A stretch of DNA of 10,145 nt from Spirochaetaceae bacterium. GTDB taxonomy: Bacteria > Spirochaetota > Spirochaetia > Treponematales > Breznakiellaceae. The stretch is taken from assembly GCA_031267955.1 (NCBI GenBank), contig JAIRYB010000020.1, forward strand, positions 1 to 10,145, given 5' to 3'. Positions within the stretch are counted from its first letter, which is position 1. Each line of letters opens with the position of its first letter. Below the pieces are notes generated by a model. It did no database searches. It had not been told where the DNA came from and was given only the letters and a program-made list of their open reading frames with translations. This document shows, one piece after another, positions 1 to 6,532 of this stretch. Made by a program: the position numbers and the translations under genes.

Positions 1-219
1 GTATTCCCCGGCGTCATCTCCTCCCCCTACCTGGTGATGGGCGGGACCGACGCCCGCAAGTATTACAAGGTCTGCGACCATGTCTACCGTTTTACCCCCA
101 TGCTGGTCACCGACGAGGAAAAGAACACGGCCCACAACACCAACGAATCGGTTACTGTTGCCAACTACGGCAGGATGATCCATTTCTTTGTCCGTTTTGT
201 CGAGGGGTTTGACGCCTGA
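1..219 (+). CDS. M20-family metallopeptidase, C-terminal fragment
   Basis: The open frame enters from the left edge and ends at TGA 217-219, so only about 72 C-terminal residues are present. The visible piece contains GGTDARKYYKVCDHVYRFTP, followed by HNTNESVTVANYGRMIHFF. This GGTDA/S-R-x-Y block, then an H-x-TNE-x-x-x-x-x-Y block, is the usual end of the catalytic domain in M20 carboxypeptidases and acetylornithine-deacetylase-like enzymes (PM20D1-type). In that family the histidine before the TNE motif lies in the metal-site region. By family knowledge it is a zinc-dependent exopeptidase or deacylase acting on small peptides or N-acyl amino acids; the substrate cannot be told from this fragment. 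The gene downstream is convergent, with an 83-nt gap that shows no convincing terminator. Confidence 0.85.
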   Translation, partial: VFPGVISSPYLVMGGTDARKYYKVCDHVYRFTPMLVTDEEKNTAHNTNESVTVANYGRMIHFFVRFVEGFDA

Positions 220-302
220 GCGTGGCCCGGCGGGGATTAAATTCATTTAACAATGGGTTCGATAGAATACCCGCCTTTCAGCACCTCATCTGCTATTCCG
301 GC

Positions 303-1649
303 CTATAATATTCCCGGCATAAGTTTTACAGCCAGTTTTTTTAGGCGAATAATCTCGCGGCGGTCTTTGGCGGAAAGTCCTGCCCGGAAGCCGCCGCCCT
401 TTTCAAGCGCCTGAGCTGTTTTCATCAGATCCAGAAGCCTGAAATCGCCGCAGCGCTCAAGCCGTATTTTGCTGTACGCGTAAACGGGTTTCAGTTCCGC
501 GCCGCTTATCAGTACGGTTTCCCTGCCGTTGGCAAGCCCCTTCGAAAAACGGATTTTCGCGAGGGCGCCCAGGCGGCTGTTTTTCGAGGGGTGCCAGGAA
601 AGCAGATCCCCCAGCGCGTAAAAGATCAAACCGTCTTTCCGCAGGCCGGTATAGGGGTCCGTATACGCGTATTTTTCCGCGGGCTGCAAGGTATGGGAAT
701 GGTTCCCGATAATAACGTCGATCCCGCATTCAAGTATTTCATGCCCCAGATCGATAAAGTGCCGCAGGGGATACGATTCATGCTCAAGCGACCAGTGGAG
801 GCAGGCGGTAACAACATCGGCGTTCTTTTCCTTTCGCGCCCTTTCCGCGTCTTTTTTTATCGGGCATATATCGCAGCCGGGCCGGTTCAGGGGCAGGAGC
901 TTGACAAGGTATTCTTTTCCCGGAGGCAGCTTATTTTCGTTCAGCGAGAATGTGTACGAAAGAAACGCGAACCGGATGTTGTTTTTTTCGATAACCAGAA
1001 TGTCGTCCCTGCCGGCCCGGCTGCGGAATGAGCCGGTGTGGTACGCGCCCCTTTTATCAAGAAAGTCCAGGGTTTCAAAAAGCCCGCTTTCGCCGCGGTC
1101 CAGGGCATGATTGTTGGCCGTGGTAAAAAGCGTTATACCCCGGCCGTTTTGAAAGCAGCGGTCGAATACTTCGGGCGAATTGTTCAGCTCAAGTTTTTTA
1201 AGCAGATTCTTTGGCAGGGCCGTAAAAGGCTGGGAGGGGGCGACCGGCGATTCAAGGTTCGCGCAGCAAATATCAGCGTCAAAAAAGAACGGCGCGACAT
1301 CGTCCCAAAGCCCTTCGGTATTGTCCCCCCGGACATGCTCTGAAACCAGTATGTCGCCGCCGGCGGCAAGGGAAGCTTCGGCCTCAGGCCGGAAACCGGG
1401 GGGGAGGGCGAAGTCAAAACGCTGCGCGGAAAAATGTTCTTCTATGCCGCAGCCTTTTTCCGGTTTTTCGATCTGCCTGAAATAGTACTTGTAGATCCAA
1501 AACAGTTTATCCCTGAGCCTGGGGAGTGTGCCGTCCTGGCGCTGCGAGCGCCCGAAATGCCCCGGCCTGAACAGCGTCGCGATAAGGCAGGCAAAGCGGA
1601 AAATGTTTCGTAGGATGGTTCTGAAAATAATCGACACAATACGCGTCAT
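303..1649 (-). CDS. CapA-family protein (poly-gamma-glutamate capsule synthesis-like, metallophosphatase fold)
   Basis: A 448-residue protein with the full motif series of the CapA/PGA_cap family: GGDI near 97-100, ANLESPV near 130-136, ANNHALDRG near 178-186, HWSLEHE near 285-291, GNHSHTLQP near 315-323 and YALGDLLS near 344-351. The Asp, Asn and His residues of these blocks form the predicted metal site of a calcineurin-like phosphoesterase fold. The N-terminus (about residues 3-27) is hydrophobic with interspersed arginines and may attach to the membrane. I chose ATG at 1649 because GGAGAG lies six bases upstream. An in-frame ATG at 1706 exists but has no good Shine-Dalgarno. The gene follows the binding-protein gene on the same strand after a 58-nt gap, so they are probably co-transcribed. 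CapA proteins are linked to poly-gamma-glutamate export in Bacillus; many relatives, probably including this one, have no defined role. Confidence 0.85.
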   Translation of the reverse strand: MTRIVSIIFRTILRNIFRFACLIATLFRPGHFGRSQRQDGTLPRLRDKLFWIYKYYFRQIEKPEKGCGIEEHFSAQRFDFALPPGFRPEAEASLAAGGDILVSEHVRGDNTEGLWDDVAPFFFDADICCANLESPVAPSQPFTALPKNLLKKLELNNSPEVFDRCFQNGRGITLFTTANNHALDRGESGLFETLDFLDKRGAYHTGSFRSRAGRDDILVIEKNNIRFAFLSYTFSLNENKLPPGKEYLVKLLPLNRPGCDICPIKKDAERARKEKNADVVTACLHWSLEHESYPLRHFIDLGHEILECGIDVIIGNHSHTLQPAEKYAYTDPYTGLRKDGLIFYALGDLLSWHPSKNSRLGALAKIRFSKGLANGRETVLISGAELKPVYAYSKIRLERCGDFRLLDLMKTAQALEKGGGFRAGLSAKDRREIIRLKKLAVKLMPGIL

Positions 1650-1707
1650 GCTGTTCTCTCCGGCGGCCGTATTCCCGGTTCGGCAAGGAATTCCGCCGCT
1701 GCCCATA

Positions 1708-2499
1708 TCACCGGCCCGCGTTTTTAAAGAAATCATCCACCGCCTTCTTTTGAATCGCCTCAAGCTCCCCCGAATCTTTCAGTTCCCGTATCGCCCGGTC
1801 GACGGCGCTTTGGAGTTTGCCCGCGTCCCTTTGGAACACAAAACGGCTTTCCTCAAATTCGCCGATAGGATCCCCTGTTATCTTAAGATTTACCGGCCAG
1901 AAAGTGTTGATCAGCTTGACATCGGATTCGGTAAGCAGCGTCGCGTCGATTACCCCCGCGGTCATGTTGGTGATCAGCACGTCGGGAGTTGCCTCGTAGT
2001 AGTCGATTAGGATAGGGTTGTCCGGGTGTCCGGCGTTGTAGGATTCCACGGTGTACGCCCAGCCGGAAGCGGGCGGCACGCTGATGTGCCTGCCCCCGAG
2101 ATCGTCCAGACTGCGGATATCGTTTACGGAATCAGGCACAACGATATAACTATGGCTGCCTATATAGCCTTCGTTTGAAAACAGGAATTTTTGCTGCCGT
2201 TCCTCATTGGCGCCGAATTGATGGGCCGCTATATCGATTCTGCCCGCTTCAAGGGAGGCAAGTATGTTCTTGAATTCAAGAACCTCGTAGGTGAACCGGT
2301 ATTCGGGCAGTTTTTTGTCTATTGCGTCCAGTACATCTTTCTCAAAACCGGCGAGCTCTCCGTTGGGGTCGAGGTAGCAGTAGGGCGGATAGTCGTTGCT
2401 CGTCCCCACGCGGAGCGGCTGTACTGATCCTGTCTCTTTTCTTGCGCAGCCCAAAACCAGGAAGGCCATGATCGCCGGTAAAAACATTGTTTTTTTCAT
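1708..2499 (-). CDS. Polar amino-acid ABC transporter substrate-binding lipoprotein (SBP_bac_3 family)
   Basis: A 263-residue periplasmic receptor for a polar amino-acid importer. The N-terminus MKKTMFLPAIMAFLVLGC is a lipoprotein signal with cleavage before Cys18, so the mature protein should be lipid-anchored. The mature part begins with LRVGTSNDYPPYCYLDPNG (29-47) and GFEKDVLDAI (51-60), standard for family 3 receptors. HQFGANEERQQKFLFS (93-108) is the conserved hinge and ligand-binding stretch, with Arg101 the likely carboxylate contact. The later AGVIDATLLTE (181-191) is also typical. The HQFG...FLFS wording recalls cystine receptors of the TcyJ/TcyK type, but that specificity is only a guess. 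ATG at 2499 was chosen because GAGGAG is spaced six bases upstream; ATG at 2505 is too close to it. The permease and ATPase genes are divergent, starting 134 bp away. Confidence 0.9.
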   Translation of the reverse strand: MKKTMFLPAIMAFLVLGCARKETGSVQPLRVGTSNDYPPYCYLDPNGELAGFEKDVLDAIDKKLPEYRFTYEVLEFKNILASLEAGRIDIAAHQFGANEERQQKFLFSNEGYIGSHSYIVVPDSVNDIRSLDDLGGRHISVPPASGWAYTVESYNAGHPDNPILIDYYEATPDVLITNMTAGVIDATLLTESDVKLINTFWPVNLKITGDPIGEFEESRFVFQRDAGKLQSAVDRAIRELKDSGELEAIQKKAVDDFFKNAGR

Positions 2500-2523
2500 A
2501 CTCATCTCCTCGATAAGAAATTT

Positions 2524-2539
2524 CCGCAAAGCCGCAAAG
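2524..2539. repeat. Perfect tandem 8-bp repeat in divergent control region
   Basis: CCGCAAAG occurs twice in direct tandem. The copies lie between the predicted promoters and the start of the binding-protein gene, so they fall in that gene's 5' leader. They could be an operator for a regulator of the importer or a simple slippage product; the sequence alone cannot decide. Confidence 0.6.
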
Positions 2540-2556
2540 GGCCGCCGTGGCCCCTT
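2536..2556. repeat. Inverted repeat in leader of the binding-protein gene
   Basis: AAAGGGCC, a 5-nt spacer GCCGT and GGCCCCTT can form an 8-bp stem with one G-U pair in the minus-strand transcript. It overlaps the second unit of the CCGCAAAG tandem repeat and touches the plus-strand -35 element. No T-tract follows on either strand, so it is not an intrinsic terminator. It may be an operator or a leader RNA hairpin. Confidence 0.5.
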
Positions 2557-2583
2557 GCATTATTTATATTATTCCTATATAAT
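2555..2583 (+). promoter_or_regulatory. Predicted sigma-70 type promoter for the ABC permease operon
   Basis: TTGCAT (2555-2560) and a perfect TATAAT (2578-2583) are separated by exactly 17 bp. The surrounding DNA is AT-rich in an otherwise GC-rich window. Transcription would start near 2590, about 44 nt before the first permease ATG. The -35 matches the consensus only in TTG. Confidence 0.65.
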
Positions 2584-2600
2584 TTATAAGAAAATGTCAA
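2572..2600 (-). promoter_or_regulatory. Predicted promoter for the binding-protein/CapA unit, overlapping the divergent promoter
   Basis: Read on the minus strand, a perfect TTGACA lies at 2600-2595. The -10 is less clear: TATAGG at 2579-2574 (15-bp spacer) or TAGGAA at 2577-2572 (17-bp spacer). The element overlaps the plus-strand TATAAT, so the two promoters would compete for polymerase. Confidence 0.45.
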
Positions 2601-2621
2601 GCGGTGGATCCGCCGCTTTTT
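2599..2621 (+). promoter_or_regulatory. Terminator-like hairpin in the 5' leader of the ABC permease operon
   Basis: AAGCGG (2599-2604) and CCGCTT (2613-2618) form a 6-bp stem around an 8-nt loop. The stem ends in a run of five T's (2617-2621). The Shine-Dalgarno AAGGGAG follows at once. It lies about 10 nt after the predicted transcription start, so if it terminates it would act as an early attenuator. The short stem makes this uncertain. Confidence 0.4.
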
Positions 2622-2633
2622 AAGGGAGACGCC

Positions 2634-3326
2634 ATGCCGGAACTTTTTCGATGGGAAAACGCGCTGTATTTTCTGCCCAAGGCGATCTCCGCCCTCCCGG
2701 TCACGCTGGGGATCGTGCTGGTCGCCACCGCCTCCGGCCTGGTCCTGGGGCTTGCCGCGGCGTTGCTGCGGGTTGAGCGGATCCCTGTAGCGCGGCAGCT
2801 ATGCCGCCTGTATGTCTCGTTTATCCGTGGCACGCCTATTATCATCCAGATGTTCATCGTGTATTACGGGCTGCCCTTCCTCCTGCTTGGGGCCGGTATC
2901 GACATTACCCGGGCCGGAAAAATCTGGTTTGTTTATATAACCTACGGAATAAATTCCGGCGCGTATTTTTCGGAAATTTTCCGTTCGGCGATTCTGGCCG
3001 TACCGAAATCGCAATGGGACGCGGCAGCGGCCTTCGGCCTGACAAAGGCGCAAACGTACCGCCGCCTGATTCTGCCGCAAAGCGCGGTTATCGCCATTCC
3101 CTCTTTCGGTACCATGATGACGGGCCTGCTGCAGGACACCTCCCTTGCCTTTACCCTCGGCATACTTGACGTTATCGGCAGAATACGCGCCCTGGGAGCG
3201 CTGACCAGCCGCATTTTGGAAGGCTATGTCGTTGCCGCGTGTGTGTTTATCGTGTTAAGCCTGGCGCTGGAAAAACTTTTCGGCTTTATTGAAAAACGCG
3301 TTAATTATCAGGCGGCGGTATTGTGA
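2634..3326 (+). CDS. Polar amino-acid ABC transporter permease (first subunit)
   Basis: A 230-residue integral membrane protein of the His/Glu/Gln/Arg/opine permease family, one half of the channel of an amino-acid importer. FIRGTPIIIQMFIVYYGLP is the characteristic block of this family. The cytoplasmic EAA loop that docks on the ATPase is SQWDAAAAFGLTKAQTYRRL, followed by ILPQSAVIAIP. Several hydrophobic spans are visible and the length is normal for the family. ATG at 2634 is chosen because AGGGAG sits five bases upstream; an in-frame GTG at 2604 lies inside the leader hairpin and is unlikely. The stop overlaps the GTG start of the second permease by four bases, which suggests translational coupling. 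The binding protein for this system is the divergent lipoprotein. Confidence 0.92.
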   Translation: MPELFRWENALYFLPKAISALPVTLGIVLVATASGLVLGLAAALLRVERIPVARQLCRLYVSFIRGTPIIIQMFIVYYGLPFLLLGAGIDITRAGKIWFVYITYGINSGAYFSEIFRSAILAVPKSQWDAAAAFGLTKAQTYRRLILPQSAVIAIPSFGTMMTGLLQDTSLAFTLGILDVIGRIRALGALTSRILEGYVVAACVFIVLSLALEKLFGFIEKRVNYQAAVL

Positions 3327-4036
3327 ATTTCAGTTTTTCGTTTCTCATGACCGCCCTTGCCGCGGCGGCGGCGAAAATCCCGGTAACTCTGTTCCTCTCC
3401 GCCGCGCCGATGCTCGCCGGATGCGCCGTCGGTTTTTTTGTCGCCCTGGCCCGGTTCTTCCGCGTTCCGGTTCTCGCCCCCCTGTTCCGCTGGGGAGTCG
3501 CTATTGTCAAGGGTATACCGGTCGTGCTTATCCTGCTGGTGTTCTATGTGTGGGCCGCGGTTTTCTACGAACCTGTCATGCGTTTCTTCGGTATCGCGTC
3601 GGAGTTTAAAAATCTGGACAAGGCCCTGATCGCCATAGCCGCGTTTTCCGTGTATGCGGTCGCGGGCCTTTCCGAGGCTTTCCGGGGCGGGCTTGCCTCG
3701 GTGAAAAAGGGGCAGTTTGACGCCGCCTTTGCGGCCGGCCTGAATCTGCGCCAAACCCTGCTGCGCATCGTGCTGCCCCAGTCGCTTCCCGCGGCGCTTC
3801 CCATGACGGGGAATATTTTTATCGCCCTTACCAAGGCCGCCGCGCTTGCGTCAATGGTCTCCGTTATCGACGTGATGAACGCCGCGCTTATCAGCGCCAA
3901 CAGCAACTACCGTTTTCTGGAAGCGTATGTCGCCGCCGCCCTGATCTACTGGGGGATATGTATTATTATCGAAAAAATATTTTCCGCGCTGGAAGGGCGC
4001 TTCGCGCGAAAAACAAGAAACACAAAAGGAACATAA
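3323..4036 (+). CDS. Polar amino-acid ABC transporter permease (second subunit)
   Basis: A 237-residue membrane protein forming the other half of the heterodimeric permease. It carries IVKGIPVVLILLVFYVWAA, the counterpart of the RGTP block in the first subunit, and an EAA loop reading GQFDAAFAAGLNLRQTLLRI followed by VLPQSLPAALP. The C-terminus is short and basic (RFARKTRNTKGT). Translation starts at GTG 3323 within the GTGA overlap with the preceding stop; the Shine-Dalgarno is weak (GGCGG), as expected for a coupled gene. The ATPase gene begins on the base after this stop. Family knowledge places it in the inner membrane, moving one amino acid per transport cycle. Two different permease genes indicate a heterodimer. 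Confidence 0.92.
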   Translation: MNFSFSFLMTALAAAAAKIPVTLFLSAAPMLAGCAVGFFVALARFFRVPVLAPLFRWGVAIVKGIPVVLILLVFYVWAAVFYEPVMRFFGIASEFKNLDKALIAIAAFSVYAVAGLSEAFRGGLASVKKGQFDAAFAAGLNLRQTLLRIVLPQSLPAALPMTGNIFIALTKAAALASMVSVIDVMNAALISANSNYRFLEAYVAAALIYWGICIIIEKIFSALEGRFARKTRNTKGT

Positions 4037-4813
4037 ATGGCTAGCAACGAAATTTTGATAGAGGTCCGGGGCCTCGAAAAGTCGTTCGGCCCGCTGCGGG
4101 TTCTCAAGGGCATTGGCCTGGCCGTGAAAAACGGCGAGGTGGCCGCGCTCCTGGGGCCTTCCGGCTCAGGCAAGACAACCCTGTTACGCTGCCTTAACTT
4201 TCTGGAAAAGGCCGATGCGGGGACGCTGCGCATCGGGAACGAGGAGGCGGATTTGCGGAACATTTCCCGTCGCCGTATCCTCGCCCTGCGCCGCAGGACG
4301 GCAATGGTATTCCAGAACTACGATCTTTTTCTGAACAAGACCGTTTTGGAAAATATTACCGAGGGCCTGGTCACCGCCCGCAGGGTTCCAAAGGCGGAAG
4401 CTATGGATCGGGCGGCAAGGGTTCTGGAACAGGTCGGGTTAAGCGACAAGCTGGACGCCCGGCCCTACCAGCTTTCCGGCGGGCAGCAGCAGCGCGCCGG
4501 GATTGCCCGGGCGCTGGCGGTGAATCCCGACCTTATTCTGTTTGACGAGCCGACATCGGCCCTTGATCCCGAAAAGGTCAAGGAGATACTCGACCTTATA
4601 AGGGCCGTCGCGAAGAGCGGCGTTACCATGATCATCGTTACCCACGAAATGGAATTTGCCTGGGAAGTGGCCGGCAAGATCATCTTTATGGACAACGGCG
4701 AAATAGTGGAGGAAGGCGATCCGAAGCAGGTATTCGGCAGCCCCCGGCACGAGCGGACCAGGGCCTTTCTTTCCCGCTTTACCGGCACCAAGCCGCCTGA
4801 ATATTTTATATGA
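4037..4813 (+). CDS. Polar amino-acid ABC transporter ATP-binding protein (GlnQ type)
   Basis: A 258-residue ATPase that powers the importer. All nucleotide-binding motifs are intact: Walker A GPSGSGKTT (40-48), Q-loop VFQNYDLF with Gln93, signature LSGGQQQR (146-153), Walker B LILFDE (166-171), D-loop SALD and H-loop VTHEM with His203. Length and the absence of a large C-terminal extension match the GlnQ/HisP/TcyN type. ATG 4037 directly follows the upstream stop and has AAAGGA eight bases before it. The gene overlaps the next one in ATGA. With two permeases upstream and a divergent binding lipoprotein, the importer is complete in this window. Substrate choice (cystine, glutamine, arginine or other) cannot be read from the ATPase. 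Confidence 0.95.
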   Translation: MASNEILIEVRGLEKSFGPLRVLKGIGLAVKNGEVAALLGPSGSGKTTLLRCLNFLEKADAGTLRIGNEEADLRNISRRRILALRRRTAMVFQNYDLFLNKTVLENITEGLVTARRVPKAEAMDRAARVLEQVGLSDKLDARPYQLSGGQQQRAGIARALAVNPDLILFDEPTSALDPEKVKEILDLIRAVAKSGVTMIIVTHEMEFAWEVAGKIIFMDNGEIVEEGDPKQVFGSPRHERTRAFLSRFTGTKPPEYFI

Positions 4814-5754
4814 AGGCAAGGTTTAAGGCAGGGCTTTTCATCCTTTGCGCGGCAATCGCGCTTGTTGTTTTTGTTATTGGCTGGATTATGCCGGGAAGTA
4901 TCCGTACCTATGTTATAAGCAGGACGTTTAACGAAATGGCTATAGGCGGCGAAACCGATCGCCATGACGGTTTTGATCCGGAGGCAGGGTCAGTAGACTT
5001 TAGCGCCTCGGTAATCGGAAAAGTAAGTATCGCGCAGGGCGCAGGCCGCCTTGCCGGTTACCTCTACCGTCCCGCCGGCTCGGCGTATATGCGGAAACTG
5101 GCGGTTTTCTTTTCAGGTTCGCATGGCTCGAACGCCGCTATGGCGGGGCCGCTTGCGAAGGAGTATAACCTTGGAGGCGTTACCGTGCTTGGCGTAGATT
5201 ATCGGGGATTCGGCGGAAGCGGGAACAGCCTGAACGGCGCGGCCATTACCGAAGCGGCGATCTACGAAGACGCGCGGGCCATATACCGCTACGCCGTTAC
5301 CGTTCTTGGGGCAAGGCCGGACGCTATTATTCTGTACGGCTTTTCACTGGGCGGGGCGGCCGCCGCGAAACTCGCCGCGGACCTTGCCGAAGAAGGCGCC
5401 CGGCCCGCCGGCCTTGTACTGCACAGCAGCATCCGCGATATGACCCATGCTGCCGCCGGCGCTCTTTCCCTGCCCGGCCCGGCGGCTCTTGCCGCGGGCT
5501 GGTTTGGCGGCCTTCTTACCGGGGGTTCGTACAACACGGCGGCGCATCTTCGCCGGCTCTCCCGTGCCGCGCCCGATCTCCCCATACAATTCAGGGGCGG
5601 CGCCGCGGAGGCCGGCGACGATCTTTCCCTCTCAAAAACAAAACTTGACACAATCGGCAATTTTACCCGGCGTTCCGTTCTGAACGGCAGCGGCCCCCAC
5701 CAGCTCCCCGGAGGCAAATACGCCGCCAACACCGAAGATCCGCCGCAATTCTGA
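4810..5754 (+). CDS. Membrane-anchored alpha/beta hydrolase
   Basis: A 314-residue serine hydrolase with an N-terminal membrane anchor (about 8-28, LFILCAAIALVVFVIGW), so the catalytic domain probably faces the periplasm. The core shows FFSGSHGSN (100-108, oxyanion region), DYRGFGGSGN (130-139) and the nucleophile elbow YGFSLGG with Ser179. Likely partners are Asp270 or Asp271 (AEAGDD) and His297 (SGPHQL), consistent with the usual order Ser-Asp-His. This layout resembles the ABHD13/BEM46 family. The start codon overlaps the ATPase stop (ATGA) and lacks a Shine-Dalgarno, implying coupling to the transporter operon. The substrate is unknown; an ester, amide or thioester linked to the imported compound is possible but not shown. 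The far C-terminus (PPQF) is degenerate and probably unstructured. Confidence 0.85.
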   Translation: MKARFKAGLFILCAAIALVVFVIGWIMPGSIRTYVISRTFNEMAIGGETDRHDGFDPEAGSVDFSASVIGKVSIAQGAGRLAGYLYRPAGSAYMRKLAVFFSGSHGSNAAMAGPLAKEYNLGGVTVLGVDYRGFGGSGNSLNGAAITEAAIYEDARAIYRYAVTVLGARPDAIILYGFSLGGAAAAKLAADLAEEGARPAGLVLHSSIRDMTHAAAGALSLPGPAALAAGWFGGLLTGGSYNTAAHLRRLSRAAPDLPIQFRGGAAEAGDDLSLSKTKLDTIGNFTRRSVLNGSGPHQLPGGKYAANTEDPPQF

Positions 5755-5814
5755 GCAGAGTTCCGCACGGCGCCAGGCTTACCGTGAGGCTGCCCGGATA
5801 AACGCATAAAACAA

Positions 5815-6324
5815 TTATCCGCGTACTTGCCCTGCATGCGGTCCCGGCGGCGGGGTACGGCGTTTTCCGGTAAGGGAAAGGGCCGTTACCTTGAACACAG
5901 TTACCGCGCGCAGCTGCGCCGGGGCAAACTCAAAGTCCCGGCCCTCCCCGGTCTGGTGTTTCATAAGGAGGGCAAGCGCGCGGGCCTTTTCCGCCTCGCT
6001 GTCAATAAAGCAGGCGTTCCCGAAGCCGATGATACTGGCAAAGCTGAAGCCGTAGTCGCATGCGTTTTTCCCTGCGGCAAGCCCGTGTTCCCCGTCAATC
6101 TCGAAACAGACCTGGCTGTTCTTTTTCAGGATACCGATCTTTTTCCCCTCGCCCGCCCCGTGAAAATAAAGCACAAGCCTGCCGGAGTCGAATTCGAACC
6201 CGTAATTGAGAGGTACTACATAGGGCTGATTCCCGTCCGCCATTCCCAGCCGGCATACCTTGTTTGCCTTGATGATCTCAAGCAGTTCTTCCGCATCGGT
6301 AACTTCCCTGTCTTTGCGCCGCAT
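5815..6324 (-). CDS. Nim-like pyridoxamine 5'-phosphate oxidase family protein
   Basis: A 169-residue putative FMN-binding protein of the split-barrel family that includes 5-nitroimidazole resistance (Nim) proteins. The start MRRKDREVTD matches the usual N-terminus of Nim-like proteins and supports ATG at 6324, although no clear Shine-Dalgarno precedes it. Family blocks are VCRLGMAD (23-30), YVVPLNYG (35-42), YFHGAGEGKK (53-62) and VCFEID (72-77). The domain ends around residue 150, followed by a Pro/Gly-rich tail. Such proteins reduce small molecules or bind flavin or haem; the name does not prove drug resistance. The gene stands alone: convergent with the hydrolase (60-nt gap) and divergent from the NusG-II/Gx unit (170-nt gap). 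Confidence 0.88.
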   Translation of the reverse strand: MRRKDREVTDAEELLEIIKANKVCRLGMADGNQPYVVPLNYGFEFDSGRLVLYFHGAGEGKKIGILKKNSQVCFEIDGEHGLAAGKNACDYGFSFASIIGFGNACFIDSEAEKARALALLMKHQTGEGRDFEFAPAQLRAVTVFKVTALSLTGKRRTPPPGPHAGQVRG

Positions 6325-6408
6325 GGGATGATTATCGGGGAGGCGGGGGAAAAAAACAAGCGGCCTTTCGGTAACATTTCAAAATAAGGCATTTTGGCGA
6401 CGGATAGC

Positions 6409-6454
6409 AAAGGGCAGGAACAGGGTACGATTCCCGGCGCCCTGTCCGCCCTTT
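6409..6454. repeat. Long imperfect inverted repeat upstream of the NusG-II/Gx unit
   Basis: AAAGGGC..GG..ACAGGG (6409-6425) pairs with CCCTGTCCGCCCTTT (6440-6454), giving 15 base pairs with two single-A bulges and a 14-nt loop. It lies in the 170-nt region between the divergent Nim-like gene and the NusG-II gene. No T-tract follows on the plus strand, so it is not a standard terminator. It could be a leader RNA element or an operator. Confidence 0.6.
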
Positions 6455-6469
6455 ACAAGGGAGCGATAA

Positions 6470-6532
6470 ATGTATAGGGTCAAAGTATTGGAGTATGCCT
6501 GTGAAGACCAAATTCCCCTTAAAACCCTTTGA
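6470..6532 (+). CDS. Possible 20-residue upstream ORF overlapping the NusG-II gene start
   Basis: ATG at 6470 is preceded by AAGGGAG (6457-6463) with a six-base spacer, the best ribosome binding site in this leader. The frame encodes MYRVKVLEYACED and ends after 20 residues at TGA 6530-6532. It overlaps the first codons of the NusG-II gene in another frame. It may be a leader peptide or a means of bringing ribosomes to the weakly initiated NusG-II start. It has no recognisable domain, and a chance ORF is possible. Confidence 0.3.
   Translation: MYRVKVLEYACEDQIPLKTL

Noticed and set aside
237..250. TTAAAT-TC-ATTTAA inverted repeat between the convergent first two genes
   Set aside because: A short AT-only stem without a T-tract; too weak for a terminator and not placed as an operator.
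250..275. GGTTCGA, like a tRNA T-loop
   Set aside because: The flanking bases do not pair into a T-arm and no other tRNA arms are present.
5795..5821. CGGATAA...TTATCCG inverted repeat at the end of the Nim-like gene
   Set aside because: Seven base pairs with a 13-nt loop and no T-tract; not convincing as a terminator.
5289..5837. A 182-residue open frame antisense to the hydrolase
   Set aside because: It is rich in Arg, Ala and Pro, has no recognisable domain, and lies opposite a well-supported hydrolase gene; a GC-rich shadow frame.
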